Program-made: the position numbers and the translations under genes | Shown here: positions 12,301 to 23,094 of the stretch, piece by piece | How positions within the stretch are numbered: position 1 is the stretch's first letter | How the letters are laid out: every line of letters begins with the position of its first letter | Source: Auricularia sp. M13 | Lineage: Eukaryota > Basidiomycota > Agaricomycetes > Auriculariales > Auriculariaceae | DNA: 64,000 bases | Assembly (NCBI GenBank): GCA_037042915.1 | Contig: CM073199.1 | Span: 3,162,001-3,226,000 of the forward strand | Direction of reading: 5' to 3' | Notes under the pieces: generated by a model | What the model was told of the DNA's origin: nothing | Seen by the model: only the letters and a program-made list of their open reading frames with translations | Databases searched by the model: none

Positions 12301-13540
12301 CACACTTGAAATCGAGTTGAAAAGGAGTGGCTGCGGGGTGTGCAACGACCAACGCAATGCTTTCCACTGCGCAATAGGAATGGCGTCGCGACTCACCAAC
12401 AGTCATGAGGAACAGGCTCTTCTTGCGCACGGAGTCGTAGGTGTGAAGCTTGGGGTCGAGCAAAGCAGCGCACGGGTTGATCTTGGCCATGTAGAGCTCG
12501 AACAGCGAGCGCTCCTCCTCCGGGGTGATGAGAGTTGGCACGAGCGAGGTCGACGACGTGTCGTCCCACTGCTGCTGCTGCACGTGCGGCGGGGGGCCGG
12601 GTTGCGGGGACTTGTCTGTGAAGCAGTAAGCATGCGGGGTGGCTGGGGGACGCGGGTGGCGGGGGGATCGACGGGGGAGCAGCAACGCGTGACGCGCGGA
12701 CGAAGGACGAAGGCGCCCGGCGGCAGTTGACGGCATGCACCAGACGCGCGCGAAGGCGACGGACTCACTATGGCTCTGGAAGTACACGGGATTGGCCACG
12801 CCGACGCCGGGGTCGGCATCGCGGTCGCGGTCGTCGACGGCGGTCGTCGTCTCGCTCCCGGCGTCCTCGCGCGCGCCGCCCTGGTTCGCCATGCGCGCGA
12901 TCATCCCGATCGGGCTCGTCTTGGCGGGCAGCTTCGGCTCGTCCTCGTCGTCGCCGTCGCTGTCGCCCTCGTCGCCGCTCTCGCCGTCCTCGCCGCCGCC
13001 CGCCGAAACTCCGCCTTTGACGGCATTCGCCTGCGCCCGCTTCAGCTGACCCGGCGTGAGCGACCCCAACAACCTGGGGCGGCGCGGGCGGCGGCGCGCA
13101 GGGATGCAGTCGTAGTCGCCGCCCTTGCAGCGCTGGCACTTGGCCTCGCCGCTGCGCAGCTCGCACTTCATCTTGAGCTTCTTGCACCTTGTGCACGCGC
13201 CGCTCGGCTTGCCCAGCTTCTGGCTGTGCTCGAAGTTGGCGGAAATAAAGTCGCGGTTGCCGTGCGTCTGGACGCCGCGCGCCGGGCCCGCCAGCAGCGC
13301 CTCGGCGCCCGCCGGCTGGGGCGCGTAGGTGTGCTCGATCCACGTGACCTGCGTCGGCGCAAAGTGCAGCGGCGGCGGGGGCAAGTCCATCGCGCTGTGG
13401 ATGAACGGCAGGAAGGTGCTGCTCCCGGGCCCCGCCGGCGACGCGGACGCGGTCGGGCTCGAACTCGCCCTGCTGCTGCCTGCCCTGTCTCCAAATTGCA
13501 CCCGCGGTACGTCTCCTGGCAGCATATCGCGTGCGTCCAT
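9205..13540 (-). CDS. Zn2Cys6 fungal transcription factor, full length
   Basis: Nine exons give 885 aa: 13540-12769, 12615-12397, 12037-11827, 11639-11431, 10934-10822, 10662-10566, 10449-10252, 10108-10044 and 9978-9205. The binuclear zinc cluster has Cys at 116, 119, 126, 135, 138 and 145, followed by a basic Arg/Pro stretch. A Gly/Asp/Glu-rich acidic linker follows. The middle homology region starts near the motif INPCAALLDPKLHT and continues with CQAYILLA, RWEEDRGWLY and DLNLHR, all shared with the regulators at 31.9 and 36.5 kb. The last 120 residues are glutamine-rich, with a run of about 13 Gln near the end, and probably activate transcription. The protein should act in the nucleus. 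Two introns are unusually long: 12038-12396 (359 nt, holding a palindrome) and 10935-11430 (496 nt). The donor of exon 6 was chosen for phase and is the least certain junction. No target genes can be named. Confidence 0.85.
10711..10790 (-). repeat. Intronic short tandem repeat, 21-24 bp units
   Basis: Inside the 159-nt intron at 10663-10821 the motif GCATCCAGA-GCAGCAGCGAGC recurs about three to four times with small changes. The array is GC-rich and lies wholly within the intron of the regulator. Confidence 0.7.
12203..12314. repeat. 112-bp imperfect palindrome inside an intron
   Basis: Two 33-bp arms (12203-12235 and 12282-12314) are inverted copies of each other with roughly 80% identity, including an exact 12-bp core (GTTGAAAATGCT and its complement). 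The arms are separated by about 46 bp. The structure sits in the abnormally long second intron of the regulator and looks like a small foldback or MITE-type insertion. Confidence 0.7.
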
Positions 13541-13920
13541 TCTCGAGGTCAAGGGGGTCAAAAGGAGAAAACGCTCAAGGCGCGCTTTTCTATTAGTATT
13601 TATTGCTTCGGGCAGTCTGATGATCTCAATCACCATCTCGTATCCCACAAACCGCTCCCGCTCCCGGGATCGACACCTCGCAAGGCCACTGCATAGCCTC
13701 CGACTCCGAGACCGCGCACCGACGCAGCTGCCAGCTGCTAGCTCGCAGCTCGCACTGCGCAGGCATCCGCAGCCTCAACCGTGCGATAGATAGGATTCCA
13801 CATGTCGCCTAATGCCCAATACAGCTGAGATTACACCACAGCCCGCTGCGACCTCCTCTCAACCCTCGACCCTGCTGGCATCATCCATCGAGCTCCTCAG
13901 ACTCAGACCTGTGCACTACC

Positions 13921-14218
13921 AGGACCCCCGAATATGTCTTTGGATGTTAAATTTGGATTTCCGGACATCGTGATACTGGCGAGCCGAAAATTTTCGGACA
14001 TTTAAGGGGGTCTGGGGGCCGCAAGATGCACAAATTTGACAATTCTGAGACATCGGCAGGGGCTGTACCTACCATACTTGGTGGCTGTCAAGGCACATGT
14101 AGTGCGCATGTTTTTGCCATTCACGGTATTTGCCAAATGTTCTGGGTCGCTCCCAGTCACGCCGACAAGGATCCAGTATCTAAAAAATTTAACATCTGAT
14201 GACATATTCGGGGGTCCT
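13921..14218. mobile_element. 298-bp hAT-like MITE with 8-bp target duplication
   Basis: Terminal inverted repeats of 34 bp (13921-13954 and 14185-14218) match at 31 of 34 positions and begin AGGACCCCCGAATATGTC. The flanks carry a perfect 8-bp direct repeat GCACTACC (13913-13920 and 14219-14226), the target-site length of hAT and some related superfamilies. There is no coding capacity, so it is a non-autonomous element. The near-intact ends suggest fairly recent insertion. It lies about 380 bp upstream of the start of the regulator at 13540. Confidence 0.88.
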
Positions 14219-14226
14219 GCACTACC

Positions 14227-16664
14227 CCACAATGTATACGCAGCAGGAGCCTACAGCACCCGCACATCGGCCTCCGACACCCAGCGATCAGTGTCATTCC
14301 AACGAAGAAGCCAAAAAATTCCAGGGCACAGGGCACTGCAGCAGTTCATTTCCCAATTGACAGGACGCCTTGGCGGGAGTGATCCCAGGACGTAATGGGA
14401 TCACTTGCCTTCTTGACAATGACAATCGACATTCTTCCGATGCAGGGTGGGGTGGGACGCTCCGACGCCTCTCCCGCTGGCCGATCAATTCTTTCACAGC
14501 TGACTGGAACGGCGGAGCTGCGGGCGTCGCCTATGTACGCGATACGTGATAGGATCCACACACAAATGCGTGTGGAATGACCGTTGGTAACGAAAGCTTA
14601 CGGTGATGCGCCCTTGCATTTCTAATCTGAATCACTGTCAGCACAAACAATTACTCATCGGGGAGGCCTTCTCCGAGTCGGTTCTCCACCGCGACAAAAA
14701 CAGAAGAGCACTCGAGCTGGAGTCGAGCGTGGAGGCTCGGGAGGATCTCATCCAGCTTGCTACGGACAATATCAATGGTGTCATTGTTGAGGAGTGCCCA
14801 CACTCCCGCTCCCGCTGCGCAAACAGCAACCCATTCAAGCATGCATAGTCGCAGCGTCCACGTCTGAACTTGATCCCAGAGCTGCAAATAGCAACGCGGA
14901 GTACGCGGACGCGGGGAGGACGGCATCAGCAGCCATTTGCACACGTGACTGGAGCTTCTCAGTGTCAGACTGTGTGGGCAGACGGTGCCGCCCAGGCTGA
15001 GGTATTCACATGCACTCTACAGTAACACTGGAAGAAGCTCACCAAACATTTGGCGCGGGAGTCTCCTCATTCACATGCACGAGCTTTCGAGTCCCGATTC
15101 CCACGGCCTTCCAATTCGATGCATGCTTATATAAAGCATATATCCGTGACTTCACGGGTACCGATGTAAGCACAGTAAACGAAAGTGAATCCCTGCTGCC
15201 AGTGATCTCATTACCTACTAGTATCGTCTCTGCACCAGGTCCACTTGCCTCGGAAGCCTCGCCGCCGCCATCACCAAGTGGCTCGCGGAGCCGTTTACTG
15301 GCCATGGCAGCTTCCTCCCCCATCGAAGTCTCGAGTCGCTTTCCTCTTTATTAGGCAGGTATTCGCAGCGGACAGCAGCGGAAGGCTGCAACAGGCAGTG
15401 ATGCTGCACGCGCCTCCGTCCTCATCGCAATAGCGCATGCAGTTTGCCGTTTGGTCTGATATCGATGTAACGGCAACGACAACCTCTCCCGCAACGTCTG
15501 TCTATACCAGTAGCAATGATGCCACACGCGCCTCTGGAGTCTGCATGCGGCCCTGCTTATATATAAACATATCCTGCAGCAATAAGTAGCCGAAACAGGC
15601 AGTGATGCTACATCGTGACACGGGCTCGGAGCCGGCTGCCGTCCACCTTGACTTCCGTCGCGCCCGTTGAGGCAGGTGTTCGCAATAGATTCAAACTGCA
15701 ACGACAAATGACCAGTAACGGCTCCTCGAGCTTCGAATTCTCGGCGGTCCCCAGCTTTACCGCGGACACTCTCCGCGGTGGGCTTCTCCGAGTCTCAGTC
15801 TCAGGCGAACATGATGATCGGGCGCCCCCTCCAACACCACTCCATGTCAGATTGACGCTGCGATGCCGCATTCGACTCTCGACCCCCGAGGCCTGGGTCG
15901 TCTCACCTCATCCCAAGGCCAGATTCGTCTCACCTCAGCCAGCCCGGACATCCCCATTTCCCGGGACCTCTGCCAGTCGAGCGTGCCGAGCTCAGCTTCT
16001 GGCGGCGTATGTCCGGCGGGGCCACGCGTCGTAAGCATGGTATTTCCTTTCCCGAATAGCCTGGGTCCCACTGGTGTCAGCTCGGTGCCGCGGACACTTC
16101 CCCCGCTCGATGAAACACCCGACGCCTCGTGGTATTTCGAACTCGGGGCAAGTTCTATCCGCTCAGAGTCATCAACTGCGTCACGGCGGTTTATCGTGCG
16201 AATGAGCCACCTCTGTGTGCGTGTGAATCCCACGGAGACGTATTACGGTATTTGTATGTTGACAGGAAAATAGCCGATCGAATATCAGACGAGATCTGCT
16301 CCGATACCCCCAGACCAGGTCGTGTCTGTGCATCCGCTCCATATGAGCGGTTCAGGATAACGTCCTGCATGATATACCGCCCAAATGCCTGGCGCGGCGG
16401 CGCAGTCGGGATCGGCCGGGATCGGCCAGATGCGGCAGGTCAGGCCTGCTCGGGCCTGCTCAGGCCAGATACGCTCTCCCAGGTTGAGCAGGCCTGATAT
16501 TGCCGCTCAGGGGGGATTCGGATGACCATCGAATACTGTCAGATATATAAAAATGTTCAAAATGTTAACTCACTTTCTTCTCTCGCTTGCACCTGTATTA
16601 CCTCGCAGTTTACTTGTGCGTCGTATTCATGTTCACACTGCCCTACTACCCGAACGATCTAAGC
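14227..16664. other. Non-coding, repeat-bearing stretch
   Basis: No supported gene. A minus-strand frame at 14651-14944 reads somewhat protein-like (ALLNNDTIDIV) but has no recognised domain. A GGCC/GATC-rich repeat occupies about 16407-16480. Confidence 0.5.
16407..16480 (+). repeat. GGCC/GATC-rich repeat, copy 1
   Basis: Sequence of the pattern GGCCGGGATCGGCCAGATG, then GGTCAGGCC and CTCAGGCCAGATACGCTCTC, recurs in diverged form at 20903-20995. The two copies lie in the same orientation on either side of the 3.6-kb transposon-like unit. Confidence 0.65.
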
Positions 16665-16690
16665 GTGTACTATACTATCAAATTAACTAG
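16665..16690 (+). repeat. 26-bp direct repeat, left copy
   Basis: Begins GTGTACTATACTATC and ends AATTAACTAG. It differs from the right copy at a single base (position 16, A here and T there). Confidence 0.92.
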
Positions 16691-16892
16691 CAGGTGTATG
16701 GTGATGGGCAATGCCAGCCAAGCGATTCTGCCCGGCGATAGCCGATTTTGCACGCCGCCGCTGAGCATCGCTCATCTCAGCCGCAGTGTTTTTTATTGCG
16801 CCATGTAATCTATTTTGTGTTAATGCTAAGATATGTAAAACTACTGATACGGTGTTATAAACCTAGTGCTACAGTATATGTCCGGGAAATAT

Positions 16893-19774
16893 TCATACAC
16901 TCTCCTCAAAGAACTCCATAGGCTCCTCTATGATTCCCTGCACACCTGAGCCCCTCTCCGGCACTCTCTTGTATTCAAAGCCTGATTTTAAGTCTCCTGA
17001 TGCGCTGGGATCGAACGCATGCTCCAGAATTGCGTACAGAAGTGCCCGCTTACCCGCAACCTTTGTCGGCTTTGGTGTCGTCTTTTTGAGCTTGGCCATG
17101 ACGCTAGGATGACCGCGGTAACGATGCCAGAAAATATTGGAGTCCAGGATCTTGCCAGGGATGCTCTTGCGCTCTTCGAAGCTGAACATAGCCCCCAGCG
17201 AGAGGAAGCGGGTCGGAGCAGCCAGGTCAAGATCCCGCTCCCGCTTCATACGTTTCTCCTCCTTCCGAGCCTCTGCAGCTTGACCTTCTGCTGCCTTTCT
17301 CCGCTCAAACTCCATCTGACGCTTTTTTTCGAGCTTTGGTAGACCAAGGGCATCGCGCCGGCGGTGATCTTGCCGGATGTGTGTGCGACGGGTTGGAGCC
17401 AGACCCTTCAGAAACGGCGAGGTGCCGTTGCGCCGGAACATCGTCTTTGCGTTGAAGAATGGTGTACACATTGATGGTGCTCGTCGCTGCTCGACGCACC
17501 AGTAGCCTACGAGACTCTCGCATGTGTCGTTCGTTGCCGGAATGATCGTTGCGGCTCGTTGTGCGGGCGTCGCGTTCGCAATCGAGCCTCCCGGCAGGAA
17601 TTCCCGGGAGAATTGAATCCAGCCGTCTCTGGACCCGGCAAAGAACGCCCGGACGGGGACATCGATATGAGGGAGGAGGGATTGCCCCCGGAGGGTGTCG
17701 AGCACGGAAAAAAGCTCGGGATCGTCAAGCGGTTCTCCCAATACCGACGCTGGTATAGAGCCATCGCACTGCGGGCCCGCAGTCACTATCTCTGGACACT
17801 GAGAGATCAGGTCACACTGTGAGATGACGGCCATATGCAGTGGCCCGAGCTCCGTCATGTTGACAAGGCCAGTAGCGCGGACACGAGACATATACGGCCG
17901 TCCGATGGTTGTGCCATAGATAGCAAGTGCAGCAAGCTCGGACAGAGTTGGCCCATCGTGTAGAGCGCTCCAAAGGTTCTGCTCGAGGTGGTTGAAGGTG
18001 CGGGAGGTTTTCTTGAGCCGCTGCTGCGTCAGAAAATCGAGAGAAGCTGGGCGGTGATGCAGCATGAAGCGCGCCATTTCGTAGTTGGACTGGAAGCGGC
18101 TAGACTGGGTGTTTGGTATCTGAGGGCAGGCACCGTACCGCTCGCACAAAAAGTCGCGATAGAGCTGTCCGTATCCCTTCTTCTCGTCGGGATGGTTGAA
18201 CAGCATGCCAAAAAGCTCAGCAGCCTTTACACCACCTGCCTGGGAGACCTCTGCAGCTCTAGCCTGGGCGTCTGATGTCCCAGAAGCGGCGGCGGCGGCG
18301 TTGTCGCGATTGTAGAGCTTCATGGGGCCCGTAAGTCCAGCTGCTACCCAGGAAGCCATCATCCGCTTGTTTCCATAGACAACGGCATTCAGGTCTTTGT
18401 GCATGCAGCAGCCAGACCGAATGAAGAATGTCACGAACGCCTGCTCGCTTGGGCTTAGCTCGTCAAAGGCCGCTTTGCCCAACCGAATTCGGAGGGATTC
18501 GAGCATCTCCCGCTCATGTTCCCGGTGCTTCCCTGCTGTGAGACTGAGCCAGGCTTCCATTCCTCCAGCCGAAGCTATCATCTTGTTCTGCTCACTGCAG
18601 AGAAGCGCCTGAAACTCGGGTGGACGCAATGCTTGCATCGCTCTGATTCCGCGAGCAGCAAACCCGACCTTCATCCGATGATCCTGCAAGCGATCTGTGA
18701 GAGCGACCTGATCCGCAGCGTGATCAGACGCCGTTGCCTGGATGTGCTCCCAGAGCGCAAAGTAGGCCCAAGCTTCGGTATCGTCCATATCACTGGCAAG
18801 TCGGTCATCGTTGTAGAGCTCCTCAAGGCCCTTCAATTCTTCGAGCCACCCGTGGAACGTGGTCTCTGTAGCATGGTCGACAGGGCGGGTGACGCCTAGA
18901 CAGAGGCTCTCGCCGGCTCCATTCGTTGTAACGGTGGCATGTCGGCCCATGACGTTCAGATTGCGGTATGTCGTACCATCTCCGCTGAGACAAATGCCCG
19001 TAACTGCAGATAAATATTAGACAAGCAAGGGTAACCACATTTCTGCTCACCACTAGCATTGTTCAGCTTCTCAGCCACCTGTAACTTCGAAGCAAGCCCG
19101 GCCTCCCCGACACAGCGTGCCACTGTGCGGCGCATGTCGGCTCCGGGACCGGGTACGACCGTCAAGCCTGCACACTCCAGGGCAGCTCGTATGACAAAAT
19201 CCACGTGGCCAGTTGCCACACGCCCAGTGGAGACCAAGTCGGCAATGAGAGCTCGAACAGAATCAGTGTATACACCTGATTTCTTGAGCTGAAATGTTGT
19301 TGCCAGTTTTAGTGCCTTATTCACCTCCCGAGTGCAAAATCGGTCGCGCTCGGTGAGATGGTACGTGAGACGCTGCTCAGAAGCCTTCAGATCAGCACGA
19401 AGTCTGTCGACAATGATGGTCGTCGAGTATAGATGGGATTCCAGGTCGGAAATGCGCTCCGAGGCGGCGTCAAGGGCAGCAGTGTGTTCTGCATCCTTTG
19501 TTGCCAGTGCAGAAACAGCAGACTCCCGTAGGCGGTGAACAGTCTGGTATTGCGCACCACGCTGCTGTTTCATAGTATTTGTGCGGTCGGAGAGGGCGCT
19601 ACTGCGTGCGCGCTCATCATCGAGGTCGGTACGCAGCTTTTTCACTGTGCGCGGTGAGACGCGCGGTGCGCCGTTCTCGTCATCCGATCGAGCAACCTGA
19701 GCATGTTTGCGCTTCTTGTCCATGCCCTCACAGGCCCTTTTTGCGGCCTGCTGACGAGGCGTGAGCTCTGGCAT
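16893..19774 (-). CDS. Transposase-like protein of a multicopy basidiomycete family
   Basis: Two exons (19774-19051, 19003-16893) separated by a 47-nt intron give an intact 944-aa protein. Residues 1-240 are basic and coiled-coil-like (Lys/Arg-rich, heptad Leu/Ala). The core carries SGDGTTYRNLN (around 248-258), SGCCMHKDLN (around 439-448) and NHLEQNLW (around 579-586). Spaced acidic residues near 250, 445 and 582 fit an RNase-H-fold DDE/DDD transposase, but that reading is inference. The C-terminal 200 residues include a charged KRxxEFERRKAAE helix. The family with SGCCMHKDLN is, as I recall it, repeated many times in mushroom genomes as unannotated proteins. The gene is the only one between the inverted repeats. 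Being uninterrupted over 944 codons, it may be recently active. Confidence 0.82.
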
Positions 19775-20220
19775 CCCGGAGACGGTCCGATGGAAGCTGA
19801 GAGCGCGGTTGCAGAAGGAGAGTCGCGGCTTAGATAAGCCGGCTCGGGCTCAAATAGAGGTAAAGCACAAATTATACGAAGCTCCATCAGTGTTCAATGG
19901 AATACTATGATAAATTCAGAAAATCCTTGGTTATACTGTAGTACTCGTTGTACAAAACAGAAACATGCGGCGGCGAATTCCCTCTCGGCTGGATACAAAC
20001 CGGTCTCACCGGTGGCACTGGCAGGACACTAGCAATAAAACTACTAAACGGATCGAGATTCTGTTTAGTAAATATCCTTATAACTATTTTCGGATGCTTT
20101 TTATCTAGATATAGTGTGGATAGCTAGAAAAAAAATGTCTTCTAAACAATCTGACAGGGTTGTCCATACGGAGGAAGCCGATCACGGATAACCGTTTGGC
20201 GCACGTTGCCCATCACCAAG

Positions 20221-20246
20221 GTGTACTATACTATCTAATTAACTAG
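20221..20246 (+). repeat. 26-bp direct repeat, right copy
   Basis: Matches the left copy at 25 of 26 bases and abuts the right inverted repeat with a 2-bp spacer, compared with an 8-bp spacer on the left. Confidence 0.92.
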
Positions 20247-20320
20247 AAGTCCGTTCTGAAGTCCGTGTACACATCACAAGCTCAGCTAGGAAGTACACTA
20301 CTACATCTTTTTACAAAAGG

Positions 20321-20395
20321 CCTGTGCTGGGAATCGAACTCGCGACATAAGACTTATGCCGCGCGCACACTAACAGCTAGACTAAAGTGTCCAAT
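20321..20395 (-). other. tRNA-like relic with A-box and B-box
   Basis: Read on the minus strand, an A-box-like TAGTCTAGCTGTTAG is followed by a hairpin (GGCAT and ATGTC around a 7-base loop) and a good B-box AGTTCGATTCC. The T-stem and acceptor stem do not pair well and position 33 is not U, so it is not a convincing functional tRNA. A degraded tRNA or the head of a tRNA-derived SINE fits best. Confidence 0.35.
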
Positions 20396-20902
20396 GAATC
20401 TGACTGGAACTTGTGCAATATCATCATGATACAAATGCCGAACAAATAACACCTCACACACTCACCGGCTACACTGAGGTTCAGAACTGTGCTCTCTGGG
20501 CCTAGCGTCAACAGCGCCGCACGCCATAAAGAGCTGTGCGTGTATTAAGTCGCGCTGTCCAAGAGTTGGCCTCAGCCTGTAGCATTGGTTTATGACGTCA
20601 TGCTCCACTCCGGGAATTGCGCTTCGCGTTGGTGGTCAGCACCGCGCCTTCAACAAACGTTACAGGGCAGCATATTCAAGCCGGCATTGAGCTCAAAGAT
20701 CCCAGCTGCACCTGGCCGCAGCATGCAAAATAAACACTGTGTGCTGCCGGTACGCTGTAATGCACGGCATTTGACACCAAAACACCTAACCTTAGTGCCA
20801 CAACAGTCTAAGGTTGTTCGAGCTTGCTCCATGGGCGCAGGCCGAAGCAGGTCAGATCATTGAAACATGCCTGACGCTGAGGCTTCGACAGAACGAGTCT
20901 GC

Positions 20903-20995
20903 TCCGGCCGGATCCGGCAGATGCGCCAGATCAGGCCGGATCAAGTAGTGTATGGGCGCCGGGTCAGGCCTGATCAGGCCAAATACACTCCCATA
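20903..20995 (+). repeat. GGCC/GATC-rich repeat, copy 2
   Basis: A diverged direct copy of 16407-16480: both contain CAGATGCG followed by TCAGGCC, then GATCAGGCC or CTCAGGCC and a conserved AAATACACTC / AGATACGCTC end. An extra segment of about 25 bp lies in the middle of this copy. Confidence 0.65.
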
Positions 20996-21483
20996 AGGCC
21001 GGACCACATCTGAGACCTTCAAAATGGCTGAACTGTCTTGATACTTCATTGGCTATTTTCCTGTCAGTACTTCTCCGAGTCGAGCTCATCCCGGAATGGA
21101 AGATTGAAAAATAGAGCAGGCTGAGAATGTATGCATCCCACAGGTTGCATCTCGAGGCACGATCCATCGCGCACGCACACCCGTCCACCGCGCCGGGCAC
21201 TCTCCACGGAGGAGACGGCGACCGCCGCTGGAGCGCTTCCGCATATTCAATGAACGGCGCCATCGGCGCGGCGCAGATCCCCTGCAGCCGTCGCCCGCGG
21301 CGTTTACCCTATTGCCAGCGTCGCGTTTTTTTGTGGATCCGTCAGCATGCCAGGGGCAGTGTCGCTTCGTTCATTCAATTGGCGAGCGGTGTCCGGAGTC
21401 TGCTGGATGCAAGCCCGTCATTATCGAATACTTATGACAGTTGGGCCAGCAGAAATTGGGCTATAGCAAAGGTACGCACAGTA

Positions 21484-21658
21484 CAGTACACTTCCTCATA
21501 ATTCATACAGTTGGGGACTGCCCAAATCCAATGAATTATGGGATTTATGAATTATGAGGTAGTGAAATGGCTGGTACAGGGTCTGATGGGGAAGGTTTTT
21601 CTAGTTGTCAAATATGAATTATGAGTTTTGAGGTCATGAATTATGAGGACTTCTACTG
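21484..21658. mobile_element. 175-bp mariner/pogo-like MITE
   Basis: Ends are inverted repeats: CAGTACACTTCCTCATAATT on the left (21484 onward) against the complement of AATTATGAGGACTTCTACTG on the right, with about 20 of 23 bases matching. TA dinucleotides flank both ends (21482-21483, 21659-21660), the target duplication of the Tc1/mariner superfamily, and the CAGT termini agree. Internally the motif GAATTATGAGG recurs. There is no coding capacity. Confidence 0.85.
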
Positions 21659-23094
21659 TACTGTATGTTTGCGGTAGCTCCAGTATTGGAAACGGGGACA
21701 ACAGTCACCCAGCGCGCTCTGTGCCTGGCTAGTGTTCCAGCGCTCGCGGAAGGCACGAGACACGCTTGCAGTATGTATTGAATCGGATCCAATAGAACGG
21801 TCCCCGCGGCTTTTATTGTTACCAGCGCCTTCAGACAGGTCTCGTCCGTCCGATGCACCGCGTGCGATTTGTTGAACGTCTCCTCAGCGCTGCTGCACCT
21901 TGAGGCATTGCGACTCTTGCTTGAGCGCAGGCTGGTTTCAGACGCGACTGAAGCAGCGCATCTACTCTCAGCGACGCCAATTGAGGAAATGATTTTTCCT
22001 CGACAAGATGGATTGCGACCAGGAAGACCGAACTACTTGCGAGTTGCCTGAGTCTCGAAGATCTGCGTACCAGTGAAAACTCCAGACTCAGCGCGACTGG
22101 GTAGCCAGGCACCTCCTAGCGCAGCAAACACGAGTAGCCAGACCAGCAATAGGATGTGCGTTTGCTGTTACCAGCGCCTCCCGCCACGTGCCGTCGACGT
22201 CCGCTCATTGCCCAGGATGCACATGCAGTTTGTTAGACGTTTGTCGAGTGCAGGCGGTGCGCGTCCATGCCAGTGCCAGTGTCAGTGTCGGTGTCGGTGC
22301 AAATATGCAGGAGGAGTCCAGACGCACGTGGCAATGGCGCCGCTCAGGCCCCAGGCCTCCGATTTCCGTGACCGCCGCTGCCTGCAGTCGTTTCCAGCGC
22401 AACGCGTGCTCACTGCCAGAACCACCGACATCGGGCGATACGCCAGCAGTATCTGAGTACGTCCGCATCGCGCGGATTTGCGTCGCATCCAAAAGCAGCA
22501 ACTCGCATGCCCTGATCGGCTCGTCCCAGAGCATGCACCAAGATCCCGCGCGGGGCTTGGCCATCCGGGAGGCGCGCCTGAGGAGCCCCGAGATCCAGAT
22601 CGAGGTGCCGGCGATTTGCTGATTTCGAGGCCGTGGGAACGTCGATATTGCCGGGGTTTGGCGCTGAGGTGTGGCGGTCTGGCAGTGAATGAACGAATCC
22701 TCGCGAGTCGCGGGCCGTGTGGGGCGGACGGGGGCGATTAGGATGCCACGGCAGTGTTGTCGTTATCTGATTGAGAGAGACGCTCGAGCCTCGAGTTGGG
22801 TGGCTGCGACGAATGCGTCGTCATGCGTGCGCAAGAGTCAGTCCTGAAACTGAACTGAGTCAGCAGGCAGCGTGCGTTCGAATCGGATTATGAATGTTTT
22901 GTACTTAGAAAGCCAGGAAGCCAGCTACGCGCAGCGTGCCAGAGGATAAAATGACGTTCCAGCATAGATTCGTCAGAATATGGCGTTCGACGTTACCAAG
23001 AGTCTAACGCTCGGCGTCATCGAGGTCAAAGGTCATGGCCGGTATAATAGAGGTCGCATGTCTTCGCTCGAGAATATAGAATGCTTCGCCCGTC

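Larger units (their letters stand above)
16665..20246 (-). mobile_element. DNA-transposon-like unit with transposase-like gene
   Basis: The unit is bounded by 26-bp direct repeats, 16665-16690 and 20221-20246, identical at 25 of 26 positions (starting GTGTACTATACTATC). Just inside lie imperfect terminal inverted repeats, 16699-16724 and 20193-20218, sharing the first 13 bases TGGTGATGGGCAA and then GCCAA.CG. One long gene fills the interior. The order direct repeat, inverted repeat, gene, inverted repeat, direct repeat fits a DNA transposon. A 26-bp direct repeat is far longer than usual target duplications, so it may instead be a preferred repeat target or part of the element. Superfamily is not assigned. 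Confidence 0.75.
20396..23094. other. Non-coding stretch with one MITE and one repeat
   Basis: Apart from the second GGCC/GATC-rich repeat (about 20903-20995) and the MITE at 21484-21658, no gene is supported. Frames around 22.2-22.6 kb are open on both strands without recognisable motifs. Confidence 0.5.

Noticed and set aside
12770-13696. 308-codon plus-strand open frame
   Set aside because: It lies antisense to the first exons of the Zn2Cys6 regulator and its Ala/Arg/Leu-rich sequence is what GC-rich third positions produce in an opposite frame.
14651-14944. 97-codon minus-strand frame with LDEILPSLHARLQ
   Set aside because: Reads somewhat protein-like but has no recognised family, no partner exons and lies in repeat-rich DNA. 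Could be a relic; not supported as a gene.
20321-20395. Functional tRNA gene
   Set aside because: The B-box is good, but the T-stem and acceptor stem do not pair and the base before the anticodon is not U, so only a relic is reported.
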